Positions 25,350 to 34,084 of a stretch of DNA of 64,000 nucleotides are shown piece after piece; positions within the stretch are counted from its first letter, which is position 1, and each line of letters starts with the position of its first letter. A program made the translations under genes and the position numbers. This DNA comes from Spirochaetales bacterium. GTDB taxonomy: Bacteria > Spirochaetota > Spirochaetia > Sphaerochaetales > Sphaerochaetaceae. The DNA lies in NCBI GenBank assembly GCA_018433865.1, contig JAHDQJ010000006.1, positions 124,001 to 188,000 of the forward strand. The letters are read 5' to 3'. The notes beneath the pieces are model-generated. The model worked only from the letters and a program-made list of their open reading frames with translations, made no database searches and was not told the DNA's origin.

Positions 25350-26834
25350 ATGAAGGATTACAAGCAGTTCGTTCCCCTGCTCGGGGCCAAGGTCGATCCC
25401 GTCGCATATGGGGTATACCCGCTTTCGGTCAACCGGATCGGTGATGGTGCGGTATTCATGGCCGAAGATGGTGGGGAGACGATCATCGTCGCAGTCGGGA
25501 AGGATTGGGATTTCACCGGCGTGGAGTTCGAGGTGAACGGGCAACCCTGTATCGCCGCTCCCTTGACTCATGCCAACGCAAAGCAATTGCGCAAGCTCTT
25601 TCCCTTCACCGCTCCCGTGCGGGTACTGGGCAAGGATCGGACCGTTGGGGTCGGAGACCGACTCGGCATCGCGGGTGCCGGACACATCAGGGTGTTCCAG
25701 AAGTATGATGCATTTCCCGTGCTCGCACAGCAGTCGATCCGTGAGCTGAACCTGACCGGCCGGACGTATGAGGATGTACTGGATGCCGCGACGTTCGTGG
25801 TCTATCGCGAAGGGTTCCGCAAGGGATTCGGTGCCGATGGCGATCACCTGAAGAAACCCGAGGAGGTCGCGATGGCCTTGAGGCTCGGGTTCAGCATGAT
25901 CACCCTCGATTGCAGCGAGCACATGCACAATGAGTTCGCATCGATGCCCCTCGCCGAGTTGCACGAGAAGTATGTCGCCGATCCCGTGCTTGAGGCGAAG
26001 TACCTGGGAAAGACGTTCGAAGTGGGCGAAGGCGTGACGGTCTCGTTCGACGAGGAATCTTTCAAGAGGATGGTGATGGTCTACGCAGAGGTCATCGACT
26101 TCGCAACCTCCATCTATCGAAAATTCTTCTCTGACGGAACCTATGACGCAGACTTCGAGATTTCGATCGATGAGACGATCACACCGACCACACCGCTGGA
26201 ACACTTCTTCGTGGCGAACGAACTGACCGCGAGGGGCGTCAAGTTCGAGACCCTCGCCCCGCGATTTTGCGGAGAGTTCCAAAAGGGAGTCGATTACATC
26301 GGGGATATCGTACAGTTTGAGAAGGAACTTGCGGTGCATGCGGTGATCGCCCGCCACTTCGGGTACAAGATCAGTCTCCACTCGGGATCGGACAAGTTCT
26401 CCGTATTCGGCATATTCGGTCGCCTCACCAAAGGTCGCTTCCACGTGAAGACCGCGGGTACGAACTGGCTCGAGGCGATGAAGCTCGTGGCGATGGTCGA
26501 TCCCGACCTGTATCGCGAGATTCATGCCTTCGCACTCTCCAAGTTCACCGAAGTGACCAAGTATTACAAGGTGAGCACGGATATCACGAGGATCCCCAAC
26601 CTGTCGACGCTCGATGACAAGGCTCTGGTGAAACTGTTTTGCCACAATGATGCGCGTCAGCTGATCCACATCACCTACGGACCGATCCTTTCCGAGAAGG
26701 ATGCGAAAGGTAACTATCTGTTCAAGGATCGTGTGTACGACCTGTGGAAGCTTCACGCCAACCAATACTCCGACCTGTTGTTCAGTCATATCGGACGGCA
26801 CTTGGAGGAATTGTACAAACAGATGCGGAGATAA
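25350..26834 (+). CDS. uxaE: D-tagaturonate/fructuronate epimerase
   Basis: The 494-residue protein matches the tagaturonate epimerase (UxaE) family, which interconverts D-tagaturonate and D-fructuronate and links galacturonate to the glucuronate pathway. Recognisable blocks are FMAEDGGETIIVAVG, GDRLGIAGAGHIRVF, FGADGDHLK, GFSMITLDCSEHMHNE, EISIDETITPTTPLEH, SLHSGSDKFSVF and FHVKTAGTNWLEA. His and acidic residues in these blocks probably bind the catalytic metal. GGAGGAG lies before the ATG. The next gene follows after 3 nt. No other uronate gene is in the window. Confidence 0.9.
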   Translation: MKDYKQFVPLLGAKVDPVAYGVYPLSVNRIGDGAVFMAEDGGETIIVAVGKDWDFTGVEFEVNGQPCIAAPLTHANAKQLRKLFPFTAPVRVLGKDRTVGVGDRLGIAGAGHIRVFQKYDAFPVLAQQSIRELNLTGRTYEDVLDAATFVVYREGFRKGFGADGDHLKKPEEVAMALRLGFSMITLDCSEHMHNEFASMPLAELHEKYVADPVLEAKYLGKTFEVGEGVTVSFDEESFKRMVMVYAEVIDFATSIYRKFFSDGTYDADFEISIDETITPTTPLEHFFVANELTARGVKFETLAPRFCGEFQKGVDYIGDIVQFEKELAVHAVIARHFGYKISLHSGSDKFSVFGIFGRLTKGRFHVKTAGTNWLEAMKLVAMVDPDLYREIHAFALSKFTEVTKYYKVSTDITRIPNLSTLDDKALVKLFCHNDARQLIHITYGPILSEKDAKGNYLFKDRVYDLWKLHANQYSDLLFSHIGRHLEELYKQMRR

Positions 26835-26837
26835 CCG

Positions 26838-27428
26838 ATGACGGTGGTCGTTGCAGCGGATATTCATGGTTCGGCGTCATGGACACGCCGGTTACTCGAA
26901 GCGTGCGAGGCTGAACATGCCTCGCAATTGCTTCTTCTTGGGGACCTGCTGTATCATGGACCGAGGAATCCGCTTCCCGAAGGGTACGACCCGAAAGAGA
27001 CCGCGATGCTGTTGAACTCATTCGCTGAGAGGATCATTGCGGTCCGCGGCAACTGTGATGCGGAGGTCGACTCCTTGATGCTGCGATTCCCCTTGGTCGA
27101 ATCGGCGATGCTCTTCATGGATGGGCTCCGGTTCTTCTGTACCCACGGCCACCGATCAGACCTGTCGGATCCATCCCTTCCCATGGGATACGACGTCCTT
27201 CTCAGCGGTCACACCCACCTCTATGCGGGCGAAAAGCGGGAGGGGAGGTATTTCTTCAATCCCGGTTCGGTCTCCCTGCCGAAAGGAGGGAACGCACATT
27301 CCTATCTTGTGTACCGGGATCATGTGTGTACCATCAAGGATTTTTCACATGCCGTCCTATACTCTGCATTGGCGGAAAAGGCGGGGCAACCGATTGATAT
27401 ATTAGAGGAGGAACCCGTTCGGGCATGA
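26838..27428 (+). CDS. yfcE: YfcE-type phosphodiesterase
   Basis: The 196-residue metallophosphoesterase has the full metal-binding set: ADIHG, LLGDLLYHGPRN, VRGNCDAEVD, THGHRSD and SGHTHLY, with FNPGS near the C-terminus. The YfcE/MJ0936 group hydrolyses phosphodiesters in the cytoplasm; the physiological substrate is unknown. GGAG lies 7 nt before the ATG, inside the end of uxaE, so the two genes are likely co-transcribed. The functional link to uronate use is unclear. Confidence 0.9.
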   Translation: MTVVVAADIHGSASWTRRLLEACEAEHASQLLLLGDLLYHGPRNPLPEGYDPKETAMLLNSFAERIIAVRGNCDAEVDSLMLRFPLVESAMLFMDGLRFFCTHGHRSDLSDPSLPMGYDVLLSGHTHLYAGEKREGRYFFNPGSVSLPKGGNAHSYLVYRDHVCTIKDFSHAVLYSALAEKAGQPIDILEEEPVRA

Positions 27429-27449
27429 CAAATTCCGTTACTATGGGGC

Positions 27450-27478
27450 TTGATATTAAAAGGGGCTGGCATTACTAT
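27450..27478 (+). promoter_or_regulatory. promoter of the GntR regulator gene
   Basis: TTGATA (27450-27455), a 17-nt spacer and TACTAT (27473-27478) lie 34 nt before the ATG. TTGATAT recurs just downstream of the -10, a possible half-site. Confidence 0.6.
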
Positions 27479-27512
27479 TGATATACCAAGTGCGAGATGA
27501 ATGGGGTGAGAG

Positions 27513-28259
27513 ATGCAACTGAAGTACCAATCTGTGTTCATGGACATTCAAAACAAGATTCTATCGGGGTATTGGCCTGAAGATGCAATGGTTCCCACGG
27601 AGCTGGAGTTGTGCAAGAAGCACAACGTGAGTCGGATCACCGTAAGGAGAGCCTTGGACGATCTGGTCCAGATGGGCTTGATCAGGAGAGCCCGCGGCAA
27701 GGGTTCCTTCGTTTGCAAGACCAAGCAATACACTGAGTTCCGCAACGGCTTGGTGAGCCAGGATGGCATGGAGTTCGGTTCCAGGATCTTCAACAGATTC
27801 CTCGAGGACGCAGTGTATGGTCCGAAGACGGAGCTGGCGAAGAACCTGCTTCCGCTGTTCAAGCGACGGATCGATGGGGATGAGGGGATCGTACGCATCC
27901 GGTTGCTGCGCCTTGTGGATGACCATCCCTATGCGTTGATGAGCATATTCTTTCCCGAATCGACTTCGAAATATATTGATAGGGAGCTGTTGGTACGCCA
28001 TTCGTTCCTCGACGTCTATGAGATGAGCACGGGGAACCGGATCTCGACCCAACACCGCACGGTCTCGGCAGTCATTCCTGATGATGAGCAGTGCAACTTG
28101 CTGGGAGCGAAGACAGGGACGGCGCATCTGTGGATGAAGCACATCGCCTGTCTGGCAGATGAGTCGCCTGTTGCGATCAACTATGCACTGTACAATGGCA
28201 ACCTCTTCGATTTTGCGGTGAACATCGACATGAAGAATCCTCCGAAAGCCGCTTTGTAA
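27513..28259 (+). CDS. GntR/HutC-family regulator with UTRA domain
   Basis: The 248-residue protein has an N-terminal GntR winged helix (IQNKILSGYWPEDAMVPTELELCKKHNVSRITVRRALDDLVQMGLIRRARGKGSFV). A UTRA ligand domain ends in the usual PVAINYALYNGNLFDFAVNI. UTRA regulators respond to sugars, sugar phosphates or related ligands. The nearest candidates are uxaE upstream and the acyl-CoA ligase downstream; neither link is proven. GGTGAG precedes the ATG. It has its own promoter. Confidence 0.9.
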   Translation: MQLKYQSVFMDIQNKILSGYWPEDAMVPTELELCKKHNVSRITVRRALDDLVQMGLIRRARGKGSFVCKTKQYTEFRNGLVSQDGMEFGSRIFNRFLEDAVYGPKTELAKNLLPLFKRRIDGDEGIVRIRLLRLVDDHPYALMSIFFPESTSKYIDRELLVRHSFLDVYEMSTGNRISTQHRTVSAVIPDDEQCNLLGAKTGTAHLWMKHIACLADESPVAINYALYNGNLFDFAVNIDMKNPPKAAL

Positions 28260-28276
28260 CAAAATTGTCTTCCTGG

Positions 28277-28302
28277 GGCCCCTTTGGGGGTCTCTTTTAT
28301 TT
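28277..28302 (+). terminator. weak terminator after the GntR gene
   Basis: GGCCCC, a TTT loop and GGGGGTC form an imperfect G/C stem followed by TCTTTTATTTT. The next promoter begins at once. Confidence 0.55.
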
Positions 28303-28329
28303 TGACAATCACTTTTTTTATGTTAAGAT
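28302..28329 (+). promoter_or_regulatory. promoter of the acyl-CoA ligase gene
   Basis: TTGACA (28302-28307), a 16-nt spacer and TAAGAT (28324-28329) lie upstream of the ribosome site GGGAGGAG. The leader is about 50 nt. Confidence 0.65.
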
Positions 28330-28385
28330 TCTCATCATGAGCCCAGCCGTTGCGGTCGTGGCTGATTATCGGGAGGAGAATCAGG

Positions 28386-30320
28386 ATGAGAACTATCATA
28401 CGGATGCTGCATGAAGCCGCATTGCGGTTTCCCTCGCGTGCTTATGCGACGAAGAAAACCGACCAGGGATGGGTTCCCTATTCGTACTGTCAGGTTGACA
28501 ATGAATCTGACAAGGTAGCAGCCTTCCTGATCGCACACGGTATCGAAGCTGCATCCAGCTTCGGCATACTGGCCGAAGGCAGGCCTGAGTGGATCATTTC
28601 CGAACTGGGAGTGATGAAAGCACGCTGCGTTTCGGTCCCGCTCTCGATCAAGCTCACCGCAGAGGAGATCGCCTTCAGGCTGACGCACAGCGAGGCCAAG
28701 GGGATCATCGCGAGTTCCAATACCCTCGACAACGTCTGCAAGGCATTGTCGCTCATGGAACACAAGCCGATGCTCTACTATCTCGATGCGGCGGACGATC
28801 GGCTTGCGCGTCACATCCAGGAGAATGGATGGACGGAGCATGAACACTATGTGACATGGGAGACCCTTTGCGCCTCTGGTGAGGAGGTCCTGATGCGTGT
28901 CCCCGATATGGTGGACATGGTGGTCGCGAAGATCGACGAGCAGGATGTCGTCAATATCTGCTATACCTCGGGAACCACGGGCAATCCGAAGGGAATCATG
29001 TTGACCCATCTGAACTATTGGGCGAACAGCCACGATGCGGTCGAGCTGTTCAAGCTTCCCGATGAGACATTCGAGACGCTGATCGTCCTTCCTGTCGATC
29101 ACTCGTTCGCCCACACCGTGGGCATCTATACCGCGATGCTGAAGGGCATCACGCTCCACTTCGTGGACGCTCGCGGAAGCAATGCCGCGATCATCCGCAA
29201 CTTCCCGAAGAACCTGGTCGAGGTGAATCCGGTCTTCCTCATGACCGTTCCCTCCATCAGCGGCAACTTCATGAAGAAGATGATCCAGGGAGTCGCGCAG
29301 AAGGGCCCGTTCATCAACGGAATATTCCAGCGGGGGCTGAAGGCCGGCATCAAGCGCAATGGCGATGGATTCCATCGATCCTCCGCCGGAGTGCGGCTTG
29401 TCACGTTCTTCCCCTATGCATTGGCCTCGTTGCTTGTATTCCCCAAACTGCGCAAGATCTTCGGAAACCGGATCAAGTACTGCGTGGGAGGAGGAGCGCT
29501 GTTGGAAGCTCGGCAGCAACACTTCTTCGCCGCGATCGGCGTTCCCGTCTACCAAGGGTACGGTCTCACCGAGGCAGCTCCCATCATCAGCTCGAACTCT
29601 CCCGAACGGTACAAGTTCGGAACCTCCGGCATGGTGGCTCCCACGGTCACGTGCAAGATCATGAAGAGCGAGTCGGAGGAGGCCAAGGTCGGTGAGCGGG
29701 GAGAGATCGTCATCAAGGGTGAGAATGTGATGAAGGGGTATTTCAAGAACCCCACCGCGACAGCTGAGGCCCTGCGCACCGTGGGCGGGGAAACATGGTT
29801 GTGGACCGGGGATCTCGGGTATGTTGACGAGGACGGGTTCCTTGTGGTGACCGGTCGGGCCAAAGCACTCCTCATCGGCAAGGACGGAGAGAAGTACTCT
29901 CCCGAGGAAGTCGAGGAGGTCATGTTCAATCATACCGAGATTCTCAACCAGCTGGTGGTCTACAACGATCATCGCGCAACCACCTCTGCCCTGGTCACGG
30001 TACAAGAGGATCAGATACGGGATATGATGGCAAAAGAGTCGTTGAAGACTCCGGAAGCCGTATTGCGCCGGATCATGGATGCGCTGCACGCCTATGAACC
30101 GATCGCCATGAAGAGCATCCCCTCGCAATGGATTCCCTCGCGGTTCGCTCTCTTGGAGAAACCTTTCAGCGAAGCGGATGGGCTGGTGAACTCAACCATG
30201 AAGCTGGTTCGGTACAAGGTGATCGAGTTCTACCATGAGCGGATCGAACAGCTCTATGAGAGCGAGCAGCTCAATGAGCAGAAGAATCTCGAGGTGGTCA
30301 AGCGTCTGTTCTTCTCGTGA
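28386..30320 (+). CDS. fadD: long-chain acyl-CoA synthetase (AMP-forming)
   Basis: The start is the ATG at 28386, 7 nt after GGGAGGAG; an upstream GTG frame is not needed. The 644-residue adenylate-forming enzyme has the P-loop YTSGTTGNPKGIML (residues 193-206), YQGYGLTEAAP, TGDLGYVDEDGFLVVTGRAK and GEKYSPEEVEE. It activates fatty acids with ATP and CoA. The central insert (ENSMKK-like region, FMKKMIQGVAQKGPFINGIF) fits the long-chain group used for membrane lipid recycling. The 3' end overlaps the convergent perR gene by 23 nt. Confidence 0.9.
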   Translation: MRTIIRMLHEAALRFPSRAYATKKTDQGWVPYSYCQVDNESDKVAAFLIAHGIEAASSFGILAEGRPEWIISELGVMKARCVSVPLSIKLTAEEIAFRLTHSEAKGIIASSNTLDNVCKALSLMEHKPMLYYLDAADDRLARHIQENGWTEHEHYVTWETLCASGEEVLMRVPDMVDMVVAKIDEQDVVNICYTSGTTGNPKGIMLTHLNYWANSHDAVELFKLPDETFETLIVLPVDHSFAHTVGIYTAMLKGITLHFVDARGSNAAIIRNFPKNLVEVNPVFLMTVPSISGNFMKKMIQGVAQKGPFINGIFQRGLKAGIKRNGDGFHRSSAGVRLVTFFPYALASLLVFPKLRKIFGNRIKYCVGGGALLEARQQHFFAAIGVPVYQGYGLTEAAPIISSNSPERYKFGTSGMVAPTVTCKIMKSESEEAKVGERGEIVIKGENVMKGYFKNPTATAEALRTVGGETWLWTGDLGYVDEDGFLVVTGRAKALLIGKDGEKYSPEEVEEVMFNHTEILNQLVVYNDHRATTSALVTVQEDQIRDMMAKESLKTPEAVLRRIMDALHAYEPIAMKSIPSQWIPSRFALLEKPFSEADGLVNSTMKLVRYKVIEFYHERIEQLYESEQLNEQKNLEVVKRLFFS

Positions 30321-30693
30321 GGGCGCAGGTTGCGCACGTTCCCTTGAGGATGATGCCATGCTCGGCGACGGTAAAGCCGGTTTGAGCATGCAGGCTCTCG
30401 TCAATCGCACTGAACATGCCCAGGTCCACATCAGTGATGCTGCCACAGGTCGAACAGACCAAGTGGCAGTGTTCATCGTTGCGCCCGTCGTAACGGATGC
30501 TGGTCGTGCCTGCGGACTCGACCTTCCTGATGATACCGAGTTCTGCAAGGAGGTTCAGGTTCCTATAGACGGTCCCCAGGCTGACCGAGGGCAACCTTTC
30601 TTTCACGTGTGCGTAGAGTTGTTCGGCTGTCGGGTGGCTTTTCATGTGCCTGAGGGTCTCAAGGATCAATTCCCGTTGTCGTGAGTACTTCAT
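30298..30693 (-). CDS. perR: Fur-family peroxide-responsive regulator (PerR-like)
   Basis: The 131-residue protein has a winged helix (ILETLRHMKSHPTAEQLYAHVKERLPSVSLGTVYRNLNLLAELGIIRK) and a dimer domain with the structural zinc cysteines C80, C83, C120 and C123. HCHLVC and the following DVD supply the sensing metal site. Short length and sequence favour PerR over Fur, though the sensed signal cannot be read with certainty. Many oxidative-stress genes at 39-52 kb are plausible targets. AGGAGG lies 8 nt before the ATG. Its start overlaps the end of the DUF454 gene by 35 nt. Confidence 0.87.
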   Translation of the reverse strand: MKYSRQRELILETLRHMKSHPTAEQLYAHVKERLPSVSLGTVYRNLNLLAELGIIRKVESAGTTSIRYDGRNDEHCHLVCSTCGSITDVDLGMFSAIDESLHAQTGFTVAEHGIILKGTCATCALTRRTDA

Positions 30694-31087
30694 CGGGGGC
30701 CTCCTTCCGTGTCTTGATGAGAATCAGGTGCAGTGTCACGATGGTGCCGATCACTGCGAGGATCGTGATGACGAGTACCGTTCTTACGATCGCTGCCGAG
30801 AGGGCCAATCCGAGCCAGAGCCACACGATCGCCCTGACCTTGGTCCTGAGGGGAACGCCCTCGTTCGTTCTCCAGTGACGGAGGTAGCTGCCGAATATCC
30901 TGCTTTCCTCCAGTTTTCCCGCAAGAGCCGGACTTGAGAGGGAGAAGCAGGCTGCGGCGAGGAGTACGAACGGGGTGGTGGGCAGTACAGGGAGGATAAT
31001 GCCGATGCCCCCGAGCACCAGGCAGGTGAATCCCGCGATGATCAGCAAGTGGTGTGTGATGCGCTTCCGTTTCCCGTTCTTTTGCAT
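30659..31087 (-). CDS. DUF454 (YbaN-like) inner-membrane protein
   Basis: This 142-residue protein has about three or four hydrophobic helices and the family pattern GGIGIILPVLPTTPFVLLAAACFSLSSP, followed by a cytoplasmic charged loop and a second helix pair. The family function is unknown. It is read into perR with a 35-nt overlap, so the two are probably one transcription unit. That arrangement could connect the protein to metal or redox homeostasis, but this is speculation. Confidence 0.88.
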   Translation of the reverse strand: MQKNGKRKRITHHLLIIAGFTCLVLGGIGIILPVLPTTPFVLLAAACFSLSSPALAGKLEESRIFGSYLRHWRTNEGVPLRTKVRAIVWLWLGLALSAAIVRTVLVITILAVIGTIVTLHLILIKTRKEAPDEVLTTTGIDP

Positions 31088-31328
31088 GACCTCATCCTTA
31101 GGAATAATTCCTGTTTCTGGCTTAGCATGTTTCCATTTGACATGTCAATCAAACGTTGTTACATTTGCAACCTAAAGGTGTTTATCGGGATAGGGTGCAT
31201 GGCAATTGTGAGAAATATATCACGAGGTGTGACAGATATCTCTAATTGATCGAATATATCTAGCCTGTTCGGTAAGAAAGGTATACGATGTAGGTGGGGA
31301 TGATTCCCTTCTTGAAGGAGGACCGAGT

Positions 31329-32612
31329 ATGAGAAAGAGAATGAGAATGTTGGCTTTCCTGTTGATACCCATTCTATTGCTTGCAGTCGTCTCGTGTGAA
31401 CTGGACGCACTCAGCGATTTCATGGGTCAGGCAGGTACGAATGCGTATGTGGAAGGGGGTCTGGTTGTCATCGATACATCCCAGGGAGCTGCCGTGGTAA
31501 GTTCGGTAGGTAGCTTGGATGCCATTGATACAAGTACCCCTGAAGGAGAGGCGGCATATGCTGCTGAGGTGGAGACGGTCAAGACCGCGATCGCAGAGGC
31601 ATTGACCTCCACGACAAAGACCGAAGCGCTGATAGAAGAGTTGGCGAAGCCGTTGACCTCTCCGGTCCCTGATAAGGTCACCGATACCGTAGCGGCCATT
31701 GAAACGGAACTTGGCATCACGATTGCGGACCCGACCACGGAAGGGGACCTGGTGACGTTGGTGCTGGTGGTCGAAGTGTATGAAAAAGCTTCATCACCTG
31801 AGATCACGGCAATATTGGCAAAGCCCGAAGCGGATCGTACAGAGGCTGACCAAGAACAGCTGATCGAATTGGTTTCCGAGGCATTGCAAGTGGTTGAGAC
31901 GGTCCAGACCGTATCGACAGCGGGTTCGATCAATCTTGATGATATCCTCGGAGGACTCATCGAAGATCCTGCGCTGCTCGAACTGCTCGGTCGTTCTTCT
32001 GCAACGAGGGACATAACCAGGGAAGGTGAGGAAGATGATCCGATGGCGTTCATCGCCCCGATATTCAACAGCATCATCAATTCCATCGGAAAAGATGCCT
32101 CTGGGTATATCGATTCCGTAGAGCTTACCCGGGCTATCAGCAGCTTCGGTGTCATTCGCACCGCATACGAGCAGATGGCTCCCGCACTTCCTCCCTATGA
32201 TGTGTTGAGGGCGAGAGGCATGGAACTTGGGTTGACCGATGTGACCAACTATCTGCTGAGCGTGATCTTCACCGAGGCTGATTCGTTCTTCAAAGAGTAT
32301 GATACGTTAAGTAAAAATACTGAACTGACAGACGTGACAATTGATTTCGAGATTGCCATCAATGAAGCGATCGACTACATGGAATCGGAAGATACTAACG
32401 ACTTGGACAATCTCGGTCAGATCGATTGGGAGATTGCAGCCCAATACTATATGGGTGACTTGAAGGAGGCCACATTCCTGACGGTTGATGGAGAAACTGT
32501 TACTGAAGGAACTGTGATCACGACCATCAGGTTGCTCGCTGATGCAGCCGGTGCGACCTATGTGGATGGATTGGTCGATGACCTGATCTCTTCCTTGTTG
32601 GGAGGTGAGTAA
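31329..32612 (+). CDS. lipoprotein of unknown function
   Basis: The 427-residue protein has a signal peptide with lipobox LLLAVVSC. The mature part is acidic and helix-rich, with many Thr/Glu/Ala residues (TVKTAIAEALTSTTKTEALIEELAKPL), and no motif I can name. The sequence resembles a helical periplasmic scaffold more than an enzyme. AAGGAGG precedes the ATG. The stop and the start of the next gene share a base (TAATG), so it is translationally coupled to an outer-membrane protein and probably works with it. Confidence 0.8.
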   Translation: MRKRMRMLAFLLIPILLLAVVSCELDALSDFMGQAGTNAYVEGGLVVIDTSQGAAVVSSVGSLDAIDTSTPEGEAAYAAEVETVKTAIAEALTSTTKTEALIEELAKPLTSPVPDKVTDTVAAIETELGITIADPTTEGDLVTLVLVVEVYEKASSPEITAILAKPEADRTEADQEQLIELVSEALQVVETVQTVSTAGSINLDDILGGLIEDPALLELLGRSSATRDITREGEEDDPMAFIAPIFNSIINSIGKDASGYIDSVELTRAISSFGVIRTAYEQMAPALPPYDVLRARGMELGLTDVTNYLLSVIFTEADSFFKEYDTLSKNTELTDVTIDFEIAINEAIDYMESEDTNDLDNLGQIDWEIAAQYYMGDLKEATFLTVDGETVTEGTVITTIRLLADAAGATYVDGLVDDLISSLLGGE

Positions 32613-33877
32613 TGAAAAAGAAACTAGTGATCTTGCTTGTGGTGTTGATGCTCGCAGCTACTCAGCTGTTCGCCTACACCTACCCGGCGTTCTATAACCC
32701 AGGAACCAGCTTCAGGCCGATCAGTGCCAGGACCGAGGGCATGGGCGGAGCGGGGCTCGCAAGCGCAAGCGGTGCCGATGCTTTCTTCGTCAACCCGGCG
32801 AATCTCGCTTCGAGGAAGTTCAGCCTGTATCTCCCTGCAGTGGGAGTGACGGTATACAACCCGAAGGCGATCATCGACAGTGGCATGATCGAGGATATCC
32901 AGAACAACAGCGACTCCGAAACCTTCGCTGCCACGATGGTCAGCAAATACATGGGGATCATCACTGCAGGCAGGGGAGAAGTGGTGACCACGGATGTGGC
33001 GACCTCCTTCACCGGTGGCGGATTCGGACTCGGGTTGCAGGTGCAGGAGCAGTTGCACACCTACAGTACCGATGGTCAGATGACCAGTGACAAGCTGATC
33101 GCCGAGGTCAACGCTGCGGCGACCGTCGGATTGGGCTTCAGGCTCGATTTCATCCCTGATATCCTTTCCGTGGACCTTGGTGCGAGTGCCCGGTTCACCT
33201 ACAAGGCGTACTCGGACCGGATCGGAGCGAACGAGATCATCAACCTGATGAACAGCGATGATCCTGCACAGAAGTTCATGGCGGAACAACCGATAGCAGC
33301 AGGCTGGGCCGTTCCCATCGATGTCGGTGTGAACGTCAACCTGCCCATCGGATTCCGCGTCTCCGCAGTGGCTAAGGATCTGAACGGCAAGTATACGATG
33401 AATACCTATTCCCGTTCCGGCGATTGGCTCAACGAGATGGCTGAGATGGCGGGAGCCGAGGGATTCTATGCTCCTGCTCCGACAGACCCCGCGTCTGTCA
33501 TCACTCCGCTCGAATACACCGTACCATGGGCACTTGATCTCGGTCTCGGCTGGGTTCCTTCGCTCGGAGGATTCGGAAAGGTCCTGAGGCCTTCATTCTC
33601 GTTCGACTTGGTCGATGTGGTGAAACTCATGGAAGAGATGGAGACCGACGAGGATGCGTACCTGAATCACATCAAGCTCGGTGCGGAAGTGAAGCTTCTT
33701 TCGATGGTCGATGTACGAGCCGGCTTGAACAAGGGCTATATCTCGCTCGGAGTCGGTGTCGACCTTCTGGTCATCCACGTGGATGCCGCCTACTACTGGC
33801 GTGAGTTCGGTGCTGAGATCGGTGACAAGCCGATCGATGCGCTCACCGTCCGGTTCAACCTCGGCGTCGACGGCTGA
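32612..33877 (+). CDS. outer-membrane beta-barrel protein (FadL/PorV-like N-terminus)
   Basis: The 421-residue protein has a signal peptide (MKKKLVILLVVLMLAATQLFA) and then the pattern SARTEGMGGAGLASASGADAF plus FVNPANLA. That is the start of PorV/FadL-like barrels, with alternating strands to the C-terminus (GVGVDLLVIHVDAAYYW). The last residue is Gly rather than an aromatic one, which is slightly atypical. It is coupled to the lipoprotein gene upstream. Likely an envelope transport or assembly component; no substrate can be assigned. Confidence 0.78.
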   Translation: MKKKLVILLVVLMLAATQLFAYTYPAFYNPGTSFRPISARTEGMGGAGLASASGADAFFVNPANLASRKFSLYLPAVGVTVYNPKAIIDSGMIEDIQNNSDSETFAATMVSKYMGIITAGRGEVVTTDVATSFTGGGFGLGLQVQEQLHTYSTDGQMTSDKLIAEVNAAATVGLGFRLDFIPDILSVDLGASARFTYKAYSDRIGANEIINLMNSDDPAQKFMAEQPIAAGWAVPIDVGVNVNLPIGFRVSAVAKDLNGKYTMNTYSRSGDWLNEMAEMAGAEGFYAPAPTDPASVITPLEYTVPWALDLGLGWVPSLGGFGKVLRPSFSFDLVDVVKLMEEMETDEDAYLNHIKLGAEVKLLSMVDVRAGLNKGYISLGVGVDLLVIHVDAAYYWREFGAEIGDKPIDALTVRFNLGVDG

Positions 33878-33900
33878 TACCTGTGTACGAATCGATTGCC

Positions 33901-33925
33901 AACCTCCCCTCCGGGGGAGGTTTTT
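33901..33925 (+). terminator. terminator of the lipoprotein/barrel operon
   Basis: AACCTCCCC (33901-33909) pairs with GGGGAGGTT (33914-33922) over a 4-nt loop, followed by TTT. A second small stem, CTTGAG/CTCAAG, lies about 10 nt downstream. Confidence 0.9.
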
Positions 33926-34084
33926 CGTGTGCTTGAGGATTGAATCTCAAGTGTTATTCATATAACTGACAACATTTGTTTCCTAACAATGTGTATGAAT
34001 TATACTGTACGTGTTTTCCATGTTGTGGTATGCTCCACCTAGCATGCACATATGCCGTGCACCACATATAAGGGAGCGTATACC

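Noticed and set aside
25260-26867. Open minus-strand frame of 535 codons opposite uxaE
   Set aside because: It mirrors the codon pattern of uxaE, is rich in His/Arg/Asp without any family motif, has no ribosome site and lies wholly antisense to a well-supported enzyme.
28335-30128. Open minus-strand frame of 597 codons opposite the acyl-CoA ligase gene
   Set aside because: Low-complexity His/Asp/Arg-rich translation, no start signals, and the plus strand encodes all conserved motifs of the ligase.
34020-34075. Riboswitch in the nhaC leader
   Set aside because: Repeated GTGCA/GCATGC words form only short competing stems, and I could match no known riboswitch consensus.
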